Part shown: in pieces, positions 1 to 8,450 of the stretch | How positions within the stretch are numbered: position 1 is the stretch's first letter | Layout: each line of letters opens with the position of its first letter | Assembly (NCBI GenBank): GCA_033807775.1 | Contig: CM066315.1 | Coordinates: 7,568,501-7,632,500 of the forward strand | Length of the DNA: 64,000 bases | Direction of reading: 5' to 3' | From: Saussurea involucrata | Taxonomy: Eukaryota; Streptophyta; Magnoliopsida; Asterales; Asteraceae | Notes under the pieces: generated by a model | The model's input: only the letters and a program-made list of their open reading frames with translations | What the model was told of the DNA's origin: nothing | Databases searched by the model: none | Translations under genes and position numbers: made by a program

Positions 1-829
1 GTGCCATTGTCACTTCTTACCGAGCGGACAAGCTGGCCATTGAGAACTTCATTTTTCTTGACAAAGTTGATGATTTCTTCAGTAGCATCACTTTTGTACC
101 TGAGAAAGAACACCCAAGTATATCTGGTAAATTCATCAACAATAACAAGAATATACCTTTTGCCTCCAAGACTTGGAGTGCTGACTGGTCCACATAGATC
201 CATGTGCAGCAATTGAAGAGGAAGAGTGATGGAAGAGCATTGCTTCGTCTTGAAGGATGTTTTGGTGAGCTTTCCCTTTTCACATGCATCACACAGCTTC
301 TCTTTGACAAAGTTCAACTTTGGCATGCCTGTCACCAGCTCTTTGTTGGAAATTTTATGCAAGGTCTTGAAGTTTAGATGAGAAAGACGTTTGTGCCACA
401 ACCAGTTTCTTTTGGATGCATCATTTGACACAAAGCAGACATTTGGAGAAGAGTTGGATTGCCCCATATCTATGACGTAGACATTTTCCATCCGTCTTCC
501 CGATAATACCACATTGAAATGTTTGTCTACCACGGAGCAGACACAAAGTTCAAAGATAACTTTGTATCCAAGATCACACAGTTGGCTAATGCTGAGAAGG
601 TTATGCATGAGGCCGTCCACAAAAGCCACTTTGTTGAAAGTTACAGATCCGTTAGAGAGGGTCCCGTATCCTTTGGTGTAAGCCTTAGAATTATCACCAA
701 AGGTTACAGATGGACCCTTTCCCGGCACATAGTTGATGAGAAGAGACTTGTTTCCCGTCATATGGCGTGAGCACCCGCTGTCTAAATACCAAATTTGATG
801 GTGCTCAAAAGCCTGCATGCAAACACATA
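1..829 (-). CDS. pol: Pol of copia element A: protease, GAG-pre-integrase, integrase core (partial)
   Basis: In a frame offset from gag, the minus strand reads open from about 829 to the window edge. It contains the zinc-free aspartic protease/linker region WYLDSGCSRHMTGNKS, the pre-integrase motif LWHKRLSHLNFKTLHKISN, the HHCC-type CDACEKGK, and the integrase start LLHMDLCGPVSTPSLGGKRY with VIVDEFTRYTWVF and the second catalytic region RSDNG at the edge. No stop codon was seen. Reverse transcriptase and RNase H would lie outside the window. It belongs to the same element as the gag at 830-3511, with a one-base break between them. Confidence 0.85.
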
Positions 830-3511
830 TTAGTTCTTTGGTACCCATTTTGTAATGGGTCCTTTGGGGTTAGAAGAGCTTGATTCCTTAAGCTTGGATC
901 TATCAATCCTATCCTTGGGACAGTCCTTAGCCATATGAAAAGTGTCACCACAGTTATAGCATTTTCTATAGATAAAAACCTTTTTAGCATTTTTCATGTT
1001 TTGGCTTTTATCATTTGTTCTTATAACCTTGTTAGAGGAGAACAGAGCAGGGGGCTTGGACCCAAGGATTCCTTTGGATAAATCTTTGGGAGTTGATTTT
1101 CTCAAAAGCACAGATCTAGGTACATAGGTGTTGTAAAGGGGAATGTTTGGGGTAGAACTTTTGGGATGAGAGCTTGCCATGCAGTTGACTATCGATTTTC
1201 CTTTGTCAGCACAGGAAATCCTTTTTGAATGAACAGGAGTTTCCCTTTTGGGGATCTTTGAGGGCTTAGGTTCGGTGTAGGTGTCTATGTGAATAGATTT
1301 CAACACTTCATGAAGAGGGATTGGAGGGTCATAGATTGTGGGATCGGTGGGCACAAAGGAGATGAGATCGGTGGGTTTAGATCTTTTGGAAGTATTAGCT
1401 TTTGCAGAGTTTGAGGAGGAGGCTTCATCCATGACTGAAAGTTTGAGCTGATCATGGATGGGTTTGGAAACGTCATTTGAATCTTGCTTCTCAGTAATTT
1501 GCAATGAGGAGTCTTTGGCCTTTAAGGATATCCCATATTTTAAGGCTTCACACAGATCTAACGAGTTCAAAGAGATGGAATCACAAGAGCTGGAATCAGA
1601 GAGATTATCACAAGCATTGGTGGGGGGAACACGAGCAAAAGTGGACTTACAAACATCAGTTTTTCCAAATCCTAGACCGAACTTGTTTGTACTACAGATT
1701 TGACTTTGAAAGATTTGTTCAAGATTTTTGGAAGAGCTTGACCATTTTTTAATGACTTCTTGTTCCCTTTTTAGTTTCTTAAAGAGAGAGTTCTTTTCTT
1801 TTGAGATCAGATGATTTATTGTTTTCAAGTCCTCAAGCTCAATTTTTATTTCCTCAAACCTTTTAAGCTTAGACATGCAAATTTCAAGTTCAGCTTTGAG
1901 CTCTTTTACTTGAACAGATTTTCTATTCTTACTGTCTTTAACAGAATAAAAGTCTTGAGTTAAAGATTCATAAGCATTGATCTTTTCAATATCAGACATA
2001 TTATTGAAGGGATGTACCTGAGCGTAGGCTGTGGAGCACCCAGTTGCCACTAGAGCCATAGGTGAAGTGGCACTTTCGGAAACTTCCATTTCTTCTGAGA
2101 TGGCCACAAAGCATCTATTCTGAGAATCACTGTCGGAGGTGTCTTCGTCGTCCCAATCGTGGGTTTCTGCCATGAGACCCTTCCCTTTTCTCTCTAGACC
2201 CTCACTCCTTTCCTTCTCTTTCTTGTACTTGGCCTTATATTTCTCGGCACGCTCCTGATGATTTAAGAAGGATGGTGGGGACTCCTTTTTGGGAAAGGTT
2301 GATTTGAAAGGCATGTGTTTGGATTTTTCCCTTTTTGAAGAGGGATTGTCAGAAGAAGTAAATTTGGACTTGGAGATACGCTTGCTTCTACACTCAGATG
2401 CAAAATGTCCTTTCTTGCCACAGTTGTAGCATTCCTCATTGGACTTGTCAGAAGAGGTTTTGAAAGATGAAGTTTTTCTAAGACTTCGAGATTTGTTGAA
2501 GGGACGAAACTTGTGTTTAGAACCGGCCATCATTGCCATCTCATCCGACAACTGTTCAACCATGATATCCTCACCTTCATCATCAGCATCACTAAGATAT
2601 GCTTCCGTTTGGTGGGTTACATTTGTTTGGCTGTCATTGTCAGAGTCAGATGAAGGATAGGTGATTCTAGGAAGATTTTGAGAATTCTTGGAACTTTCAC
2701 TAACAAGAGCTATGGAGGAGCTCTTTATTTCCTTGATGAAAGATTTCCGTTGAAGCTTGGTTTGCTCAAAGTTGAAAAGAGTACCATATAGTACGGTTAA
2801 GGGCATGAACTCAAGGTCCTTGGTAGTTTTGATGCAAGTACATATATTTTCCCAAAAATCTGGGAGACAATCCATGAACTTGCACAAGACTTCCTCATTA
2901 TCATAGACTCTGCCCAACAACTTAAGATCATTTAAAAGAGAGTTGAAGCGGTTATAGAAACTAGGAAGAGAATCTCCTTTTTCAAAAGAAAAAAGTTCAT
3001 ACTTTCTGATAAGACCAATCTTTTTGCATTTCTTGACTTCCTCTGTACCTTCGTACAGAACACATAGAGTGGTCCACATTTCTTTGGCAGTTTCAAAGTT
3101 CACCAAAGAGTGGTAGACCTCATCAGGAAGAGAGAGAGCAATAATAGCTCTTACCTTGGAGTCAAGAGTAACTAAACGTTTCTCCTCATCAGTATACTTT
3201 TTAGGATTTTTGAGAATATACCGACCAGTAGCACTGGATTTTTCCTCATCAGAATCACTTGAGATTTCCTTTTCAAAGGCCTCTTTGCCTGGCCTCTGCG
3301 TGTCATAGCGAGCCCAAACTCTGGGGATAATGGGTCCCTCGTTGAGAATGGTTGGATATCTAGTATCCACTCCTTCCATGAATAGCATCATGCGGCTTTT
3401 CCACAAAGAGAAGTTGTTGGGATTGAACTTAGGAGGTTTTGAAATAGAGCCGTTTTCAGAGAAGTTGTTTTGAAAAGAGTTTTCAACAGTAGAAGAAGAA
3501 GAGGCAGCCAT
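830..3511 (-). CDS. gag: Gag polyprotein of copia element A (UBN2 family, 893 aa)
   Basis: Retrotransposon capsid protein. The N-terminal 300 residues match the UBN2/DUF4219 plant copia gag pattern (FSLWKSRMMLFMEG, then an ALSLPDEVYHSL stretch and EGTEEVKKCKKIGLIRKYE). A CCHC zinc knuckle CYNCGKKGHFASEC lies near residue 365 and a second, CYNCGDTFHMAKDC, near residue 855. Between them is a charged, Lys/Ser-rich linker with coiled-coil potential, which is unusually long and typical of Sireviruses. The start ATG at 3511 follows the primer binding site by about 30 bases. The frame ends at a TAA right after WVPKN, where the family normally runs on into protease; the next frame continues without stops, so this copy looks frameshifted by one base at about 828-832. 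Confidence 0.88.
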   Translation of the reverse strand: MAASSSSTVENSFQNNFSENGSISKPPKFNPNNFSLWKSRMMLFMEGVDTRYPTILNEGPIIPRVWARYDTQRPGKEAFEKEISSDSDEEKSSATGRYILKNPKKYTDEEKRLVTLDSKVRAIIALSLPDEVYHSLVNFETAKEMWTTLCVLYEGTEEVKKCKKIGLIRKYELFSFEKGDSLPSFYNRFNSLLNDLKLLGRVYDNEEVLCKFMDCLPDFWENICTCIKTTKDLEFMPLTVLYGTLFNFEQTKLQRKSFIKEIKSSSIALVSESSKNSQNLPRITYPSSDSDNDSQTNVTHQTEAYLSDADDEGEDIMVEQLSDEMAMMAGSKHKFRPFNKSRSLRKTSSFKTSSDKSNEECYNCGKKGHFASECRSKRISKSKFTSSDNPSSKREKSKHMPFKSTFPKKESPPSFLNHQERAEKYKAKYKKEKERSEGLERKGKGLMAETHDWDDEDTSDSDSQNRCFVAISEEMEVSESATSPMALVATGCSTAYAQVHPFNNMSDIEKINAYESLTQDFYSVKDSKNRKSVQVKELKAELEICMSKLKRFEEIKIELEDLKTINHLISKEKNSLFKKLKREQEVIKKWSSSSKNLEQIFQSQICSTNKFGLGFGKTDVCKSTFARVPPTNACDNLSDSSSCDSISLNSLDLCEALKYGISLKAKDSSLQITEKQDSNDVSKPIHDQLKLSVMDEASSSNSAKANTSKRSKPTDLISFVPTDPTIYDPPIPLHEVLKSIHIDTYTEPKPSKIPKRETPVHSKRISCADKGKSIVNCMASSHPKSSTPNIPLYNTYVPRSVLLRKSTPKDLSKGILGSKPPALFSSNKVIRTNDKSQNMKNAKKVFIYRKCYNCGDTFHMAKDCPKDRIDRSKLKESSSSNPKGPITKWVPKN

Positions 3512-3852
3512 CGCAGATCAAGTTTATGGAATTAAACTTTCTGCTCTGATACCACTTGTTAGTCCCAGATGGCTTAACAAGTATTGTAGAAGGGGGGTTG
3601 AATACAATACACAAAAATTTCACAATTTTAATTCTTATATTTGAAAAACTTTCAAAAGAATTACACACAGAAAACTTAAGATTGTTGCGGAAAAGAACAG
3701 ATAAACTATTCTAACAATCTTACACAAAGTATACAACAAAACAACTAAGAACACTAAGAGCAAAGCTATTGAGTTTTAAGGCTTAAAAGAAGGTTTCTTG
3801 CACTGAGAGAATTTCTTGAAAGCGTTTTTATTTGCAAGAAGAGCACTTCTCC

Positions 3853-3859
3853 TTTTATA
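3853..3859 (-). promoter_or_regulatory. TATA box of LTR A
   Basis: Minus-strand CACTATAAAAGGAG lies downstream of the palindrome array and upstream of the LTR end, where the U3 promoter of a copia LTR is expected. Identified from sequence and position only. Confidence 0.5.
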
Positions 3860-4109
3860 GTGCCAAGGAGTGCCCAAGCATTAAATGCTTGGGACACTTG
3901 TCATCTTCACATATGCTGATAATGTTGACTTCAGGAGAACTGTGAAGTCCTTGTCACTTTTCACTAGGTGCAGACAGAGTAGCTTGAGCAGATAAAAGGG
4001 ACCTTAGCTGAAGGTGGATAAAAAGACAAACTGTCACTTTTCTCTGCTGGAGGATATTGTCCCATAATAAATGATCTTCTGTCTTGAGCCTTTAGCACCG
4101 AAGTGGTTT

Positions 4110-4466
4110 CCACCGAGATTGAGAAATCTTCGGTGGAAAGAAGATTAGTCCACCGAAATTGCAAGCATGTTTCGGTGGTAACTAGTCCACCGAAATTGCG
4201 AGCATATTTCGGTGGTGAAAGGACCACCGAAATTACAAGTATACTTCGGTGGTGAAGCGACCACCGAAGTTACATGTATATTTCGGTGGTGAGAGGACCA
4301 CCGAAGTTACATATATATTTCGGTGGTGAGAGGGCCACCGAAAGGGTCATCGGTGGGAGAAGGGGACCACCGAATTTGTCCATGTACTTCGGTGGAAGAG
4401 GCCACCGAAATTGTCTTATAAATTCGGTAGAGAGAAGGCCACCGAAATGTCAAGGAATTTCGGTGG
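4110..4466. repeat. Array of ten short inverted repeats (CCACCGAA...TTCGGTGG) in LTR A
   Basis: Ten consecutive units each have a left arm CCACCGAA and a right arm TTCGGTGG (units 7 and 9 diverged) separated by roughly 8-14 bases such as ATTGCAAGCATGT, with spacers of about 5-12 bases. The spacing is close to 37-40 bases. Each unit could form a hairpin or act as a symmetric protein binding site. Clusters of palindromes are a known trait of Sirevirus LTRs; their role is not settled. Confidence 0.85.
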
Positions 4467-4619
4467 TGATGACTTGTTTGAATGTTGCCGAGATTCTTCT
4501 ATTTTCCACAAGTAGAGAGTCTTCAAGCTTGGTTTCGGTTGATCTTCGACTTCACCGAATATTTGATATCTTGTACAAGTCATTCAAAGAACTGAACTAA
4601 AATATTCTAAGTAGGAGTT

Positions 4620-5708
4620 TTAGGGAAAACATCGGTGAGTCAATTTCAAATCCTTGGTGACCCAACAGAAGGCTTTCTCCTTCTTCTTTTGGAATTTGTT
4701 CTTTTTCGGACATTCATTGGCGTAGTGGTCTTTGTCACCACATGAGTAGCAAAAGCCTCTCTTTGGCTTAGCTTTATCGTCTTCACTCGAGTCGCCATTT
4801 TTCTTAACTTTTTCGTCTCGCTTATGGAACTTACGACTTCGATTATCACCACCACGACGGTAGTTACCGTTTCTTTGAAATCTGCCATTGTTAGAAAATT
4901 TATTATTATTATTAAGAAATTTGGAAAAGTTTCTTACCAACATGGCGACTTCATCGAGAGTTTCGGATGGATCTTTCGAGGAGCTAGCTTTCTCCTTTTT
5001 CTTCTCATCTTTTGGTGTTGAGACATTGAGAGCGATTGATTTCTTTTTAACTTGCTCCCGGTCTTTGTTTCTTTTAAGTGCAATTTCATGCACTTTAAGA
5101 TTACCGATCAAGTCATCTATCTTCATTATGGAAAGGTCACGGGAGTCTTCTAAGGATGTTATCTTTTGCATCCACTCCGAAGGAAGAGCTCGTAGGATTT
5201 TCCTTATATAGTCCTCGTTAGGATAAGTGCGATCCAAACCTTTCAAAGTAGTCACAATAAGGTTAAATCTTTTAAACATTGAGTCAATTGACTCATCTTG
5301 TTTCATTTCGAATAGTTCATAATCGTGAACTAAAATATTTACTTTACTAGATTTAACCTCCGTGTTTCCACGATGAGTATTATTTAAACTTTCCCATATT
5401 TGATTTGCAGTTTTATAAGTATATACTCTTTCAATTTCGTCAGATGTTAAAGCAGCATATAATATATTCTTAGCTTCAAAGTTTAAACAAAAATGAGCTT
5501 CATCAGAAGTAGTCCAGTCATCTATAGGTTTATCAATATAAACATCATCTTTCACAATGGTGGGTTTAAAATTCCCTTTTTCTATGATGTTCCAAATCTT
5601 TTGATTTTTGCCACGCACGTGACATTCAAATAGCTCGGCCCAAATGCCAAACTTTTCAGTATCTATCAAAGGAGGTTTTGAAAACACGATATTAGTTTGT
5701 TGAGCCAT
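4620..5708 (-). pseudogene. gag: Gag of copia element B, truncated (362 aa)
   Basis: Copia gag of the UBN2 type: WAELFECHVRGKNQKIWNII near the N terminus, EAKNILYAALTSDEIERV, then TANQIWESLNNTHRGNTEV, and one CCHC knuckle CYSCGDKDHYANEC near residue 322. The start ATG at 5708 lies about 45 bases from the primer binding site. The last few residues (after about DLKLTHRC) are read from the LTR of element A, so the C terminus is an artefact of the insertion and the protein is cut off just after the zinc knuckle, before protease. Confidence 0.85.
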
Positions 5709-5766
5709 TTAGAAGAATAAGAGAAAAATATGCAGAATATTTTGAAAGACCTGCTCTGATACCAAA

Positions 5767-7115
5767 TGTTGGACAACCTAAGGGGGGGGTAAGGTTGTAT
5801 TTAAAATCTTTTTCTTTCAAAAATTCTTTGAACAAATAAATACAGTACAAACAATACAGTAAAAATAAAGCAGAGTATAAACAAGTAAATATACAACAAT
5901 TATATAAACAGATATAATTTAAATGCACAGCGGAAATGTAAATAGATAAGGGAAAGAGAATACTTGACAACGGTATTTTTAAAGTGGTTCACCAAACACA
6001 AAGTTGGCTAGTCCACCTCGAGAAAATAACACTTCTCGGAGATCCAATACGAAACGTGTTTTTTACGGTAGAAACACAAACCTTAATACAACAAACGCCA
6101 AACACTCTTCTTTGAGAGATTAATGTGGATCACTCACTCTAATTCAAACACTTACAAGAGGGTATAGATTTTAATATGAATAATCACTCTTGAATAAGGT
6201 TTATCACTTGGATATTTTTAGAGAGTTTGATCACTTGAGTTGTGTTGCTGATTCAACTAATCGAGAGATTTTAATCTGCTATCAACTCAAGATTTCTTGC
6301 TCAAAAATTAATTTTATCAGTTTAAGTGATTTAGTGTGAGTAAGAAAGCAGCAGAATAATAATCAAATGCTGAGGGAGAATTTATTGCTGAAGTTGGTGT
6401 AGCATTGAAGGCTGCTGGATGCTTGTATTTATACTGGATGATCATCAGTCTTGGGGATTTCGCGGTATACCGCCAGACCATCGCGGTATACCTGCGTCAG
6501 AAAAAGTGTACTGCAAGGAGAAGGTCAACCTGCAAAAGATCAACGGCTACAAGTACCCGCGGTATACCGCGTTGCACATGGCGGTATACCGCCTGAAAAA
6601 GTTGTCTGACAAAAGAAGCTTCATATGCAGATGATGCTGATGGTGAACAGTACCCGCGGTATACCGCGAAGACCTTGGCGGTATACCGCCTGAAGTTTTG
6701 TCCAATGAGAGCAAGGCAACGCAGGGTGGTTCGGCTGATCACACTTCTTGCAACAGATGATGAACAGTAGCAAACAGCATATATATATATATATATCAAG
6801 TGATTTAATATATATAAAAAAATATTGTATATATATATTTGATTCAAATATATTTATATAGATACGAAATATCCAAGTGATAAAATATTTTAGGGTGTTT
6901 ATCATTTTAAAATAAAATGACGAAACTCTTCAGACTTGGATACTTCAGATAAAAAATTTATCGAGATCATTTAAATATCTGCACACTCGGATAAAATATT
7001 AGATAACAAAATAATGCGGTGTGTTTTGTAATCATCAAAATAAATATGGAGATGTGATTTTATGTGTACCAAAAATATATCACAATATTTAAAGCTGGGT
7101 ACACTTACACCAACA
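5767..7115 (-). repeat. 5' LTR of copia element B (1349 bp)
   Basis: On the plus strand it begins TGTTGGACAACCT at 5767, just after the primer binding site, and ends ACACTTACACCAACA at 7115, the reverse complement of the TGTTGGTGCAAGTGTACC start seen at 24120. It holds the palindrome array at 6462-6690 and an AT microsatellite near 6780-6800. Small ORFs inside are chance products of the palindromes. Confidence 0.82.
6462..6690. repeat. GCGGTATACCGC palindrome array in LTR B (six copies)
   Basis: Six copies of GGTATACC with flanking GC/CG, several forming the perfect 12-base palindrome GCGGTATACCGC, spaced irregularly at about 20-90 bases in close pairs. The same motif occurs eight times in each LTR of element C. 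Confidence 0.88.
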
Positions 7116-7436
7116 CTGTTCGTTTGCGGGATTTGGAATTGGATTCCGTTCCAATGTTGTCTTTGGTTTAGTAGGAAAATCCGGAATTGAAATCCCAGAA
7201 ATATCGGATTTAGAAATCCCATAAGGCTAGTTGGTATTTCACGAGATTTAGTAGAATTTGTTTGTAATAACGTTCTAATATATGTTTAAAACATTTGTTT
7301 TGTAATAACCAATGAATAAAAGATATCTTTACAATTATCTACAAATTCAGTATTTGGTACTGGTATTTTCCCGAAAAAATCTAAACCCAAATATTAAGGG
7401 ACAATGACTTTTTAAATTCCTAAACTATGCATATCA
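7116..7436. other. AT-rich spacer, possible MITE remnant
   Basis: No gene seen. The stretch starting GTTCGTTTGCGGGATTTGGAA next to the LTR resembles the end of a MITE (a GTTTGG-type terminus), but no matching end was found. The rest is AT-rich and featureless. Confidence 0.3.
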
Positions 7437-7475
7437 TCTCGCCGGTATTTAGTCTTGGACGGAATTTACCGCCCT

Positions 7476-7507
<32 letters not shown>

Positions 7508-7509
7508 CA

Positions 7510-7542
<33 letters not shown>

Positions 7543-7588
7543 CGACGGGGCTCTCACCCTCTCCGGCGCCCCCTTCCAGGGGACTTGA

Positions 7589-7633
<45 letters not shown>

Positions 7634-7641
7634 GGCGAGGC

Positions 7642-7711
<70 letters not shown>
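7437..7711 (-). rRNA. 25S rRNA gene fragment (5' region), inverted
   Basis: The reverse complement carries the conserved plant 25S 5' region, including AAGAAACTTACAAGGATTCC, then CTTAGTAACGGCGAGCGAAC, GGGAACAGCCCAGCTTGAAA and, at the far end, GCGGTAAATTCCGTCCAAG followed by ACTAAATACCGGCGAGA. It is an isolated piece with no 18S, ITS or full 25S near it, so it is a dispersed rDNA fragment and not a working unit. The sudden GC-rich composition in an AT-rich region supports this. Confidence 0.88.
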
Positions 7712-7868
7712 CCCGGCACCGGCCTGCGGGCACCCCATTCGGCCCTTCTTGAAACACGGACCAAGGAGTCTGACATGTGTGCGAGTCAACGGGTGAGTAA
7801 ACCCGCAAGGCGCAAGGAAGCTGATTGGCGGGATCCCCCTCGTGGGGTGCACCGCCGACCGACCTTAA
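7712..7868 (+). rRNA. 25S rRNA gene fragment (D2-D3 region), direct
   Basis: Reads in the plus sense as the conserved D3 region: CTTGAAACACGGACCAAGGA, GTCTGACATGTGTGCGAGTC, AACGGGTGAGTAAACCCGCA, AGGCGCAAGGAAGCTGATTG, ending GCACCGCCGACCGACCTTA. It abuts the preceding 25S piece but in opposite orientation, and the region between the two in an intact 25S gene is missing. One base change is visible in the otherwise invariant GACCCGTCTTGAAAC (here GGCCCTTCTTGAAAC). Confidence 0.88.
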
Positions 7869-8196
7869 ACCTCTCTAGATATATATTCTCTACTTTCTTT
7901 TTTTATCACCATCAAAAAAATCACCCCCAGCATACACCATAAAAAAATCGAAGACATGAAAATATATCTGTTAACCTTTTATATTTGAGATTGATTTTGA
8001 TACACATTATAAACAATATGAAAATATTTTGATTTATGATTGATTTTGATACATATTTGATACATTTTCGTATTTTCAGTCCCAAAATCGAACAAGTACA
8101 TACAATTCAGTTTTCAGTCAAACTTTTTAATCCCAAAAAACTCCGTATTATTTTGGTTGACAAATAATTAAAAAAAACAAAAGTTTATAAAGTTAA
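7869..8196. other. AT-rich spacer
   Basis: No gene or recognisable repeat end seen; low-complexity AT-rich sequence between rDNA fragments and tRNA-Pro. Confidence 0.5.
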
Positions 8197-8268
8197 GGGG
8201 CGTTCCGAGAATCGAACTCGGGACCTCTCGCACCCAAAGCGAGAATCATACCACTAGACCAAACGCCC
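8197..8268 (-). tRNA. tRNA-Pro (anticodon TGG)
   Basis: The minus strand gives a 72-nt cloverleaf: acceptor GGGCGTT pairing with AACGCCC, D arm with TGGTCTAGTGGTATGA, anticodon stem CTCGC/GCGAG around the loop TTTGGGT (anticodon TGG), and T arm with GTTCGATTC. The discriminator base is C. A- and B-box promoters are intact, so this is likely a working nuclear tRNA gene. Confidence 0.95.
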
Positions 8269-8397
8269 ATTTTGATTAACAAACCTGATATCAATTAACT
8301 TGATTACAACACACTCTAACCGTGGTTCAGCTCCCATCTATATAAAGCCAACTAGACACACACAGTGAGTCGACCTGACCACAGACCCTTAATTTTA

Positions 8398-8423
8398 TTT
8401 CCCGCGTTTCCAACATTTCCCGC
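8398..8423 (+). promoter_or_regulatory. Two E2F-type sites (TTTCCCGC) upstream of HAT1
   Basis: TTTCCCGC occurs at 8398-8405 and again at 8416-8423, 46 and 28 bases before the HAT1 start codon, probably in the 5' UTR or core promoter. This octamer is the canonical E2F binding site of S-phase genes. E2F control of a histone acetyltransferase for newly made H4 is biologically sensible, but binding is inferred. Confidence 0.55.
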
Positions 8424-8450
8424 TTCTCGTCGAAACCCTAACTGCGACAA

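Larger units (their letters stand above)
1..4631 (-). mobile_element. Ty1/copia Sirevirus-type retrotransposon A (truncated by window edge)
   Basis: Read on the minus strand: 5' LTR (3557-4631), a primer binding site TGGTATCAGAGC matching initiator tRNA-Met (about 3543-3554), a long gag (830-3511), then protease, GAG-pre-integrase and integrase core running off the left edge. Domain order protease-integrase places it in Ty1/copia. The long gag with two zinc knuckles and the palindrome array in the LTR point to the Sirevirus (SIRE/Maximus) lineage. It appears inserted into element B, since the B gag reading frame stops at the LTR edge near 4631. The 3' LTR and target duplication lie outside the window. 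Confidence 0.88.
3557..4631 (-). repeat. 5' LTR of copia element A
   Basis: On the plus strand the LTR runs from TGTTAGTCCC at 3557, directly beside the primer binding site, to GGGAAAACA at 4631, giving TGTT...AACA type termini. The inner edge is firm. The outer edge is inferred from the terminal motif and from the point where element B's gag frame is lost. It contains the palindrome array at 4110-4466 and a TATA box (TATAAAA, minus strand, 3853-3859). In element sense the array is about 165-520 bases from the LTR start and upstream of the TATA box, so in U3. Confidence 0.7.
4632..7115 (-). mobile_element. Ty1/copia Sirevirus-type retrotransposon B (5' part, split by element A)
   Basis: Minus strand: 5' LTR 5767-7115, primer binding site TTTGGTATCAGAGCAG directly inside it (5751-5766), and gag 4620-5708. 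Everything 3' of the gag zinc knuckle is replaced by element A. The LTR is the same family as the two LTRs at 24120-26666 (matching termini, matching R/U5 sequence, same GGTATACC palindromes) but 216 bases longer. The missing 3' half should lie beyond the left edge of the window, on the far side of element A. Confidence 0.82.

Noticed and set aside
4110..4466. Regular repeat-spacer layout recalling a CRISPR array
   Set aside because: The repeats are inverted hairpin arms inside a retrotransposon LTR of a plant genome, with short variable spacers and no cas genes.
7455..7852. Open frames of 82 and 66 residues rich in Pro, Arg and Gly
   Set aside because: They lie entirely in 25S rDNA fragments.
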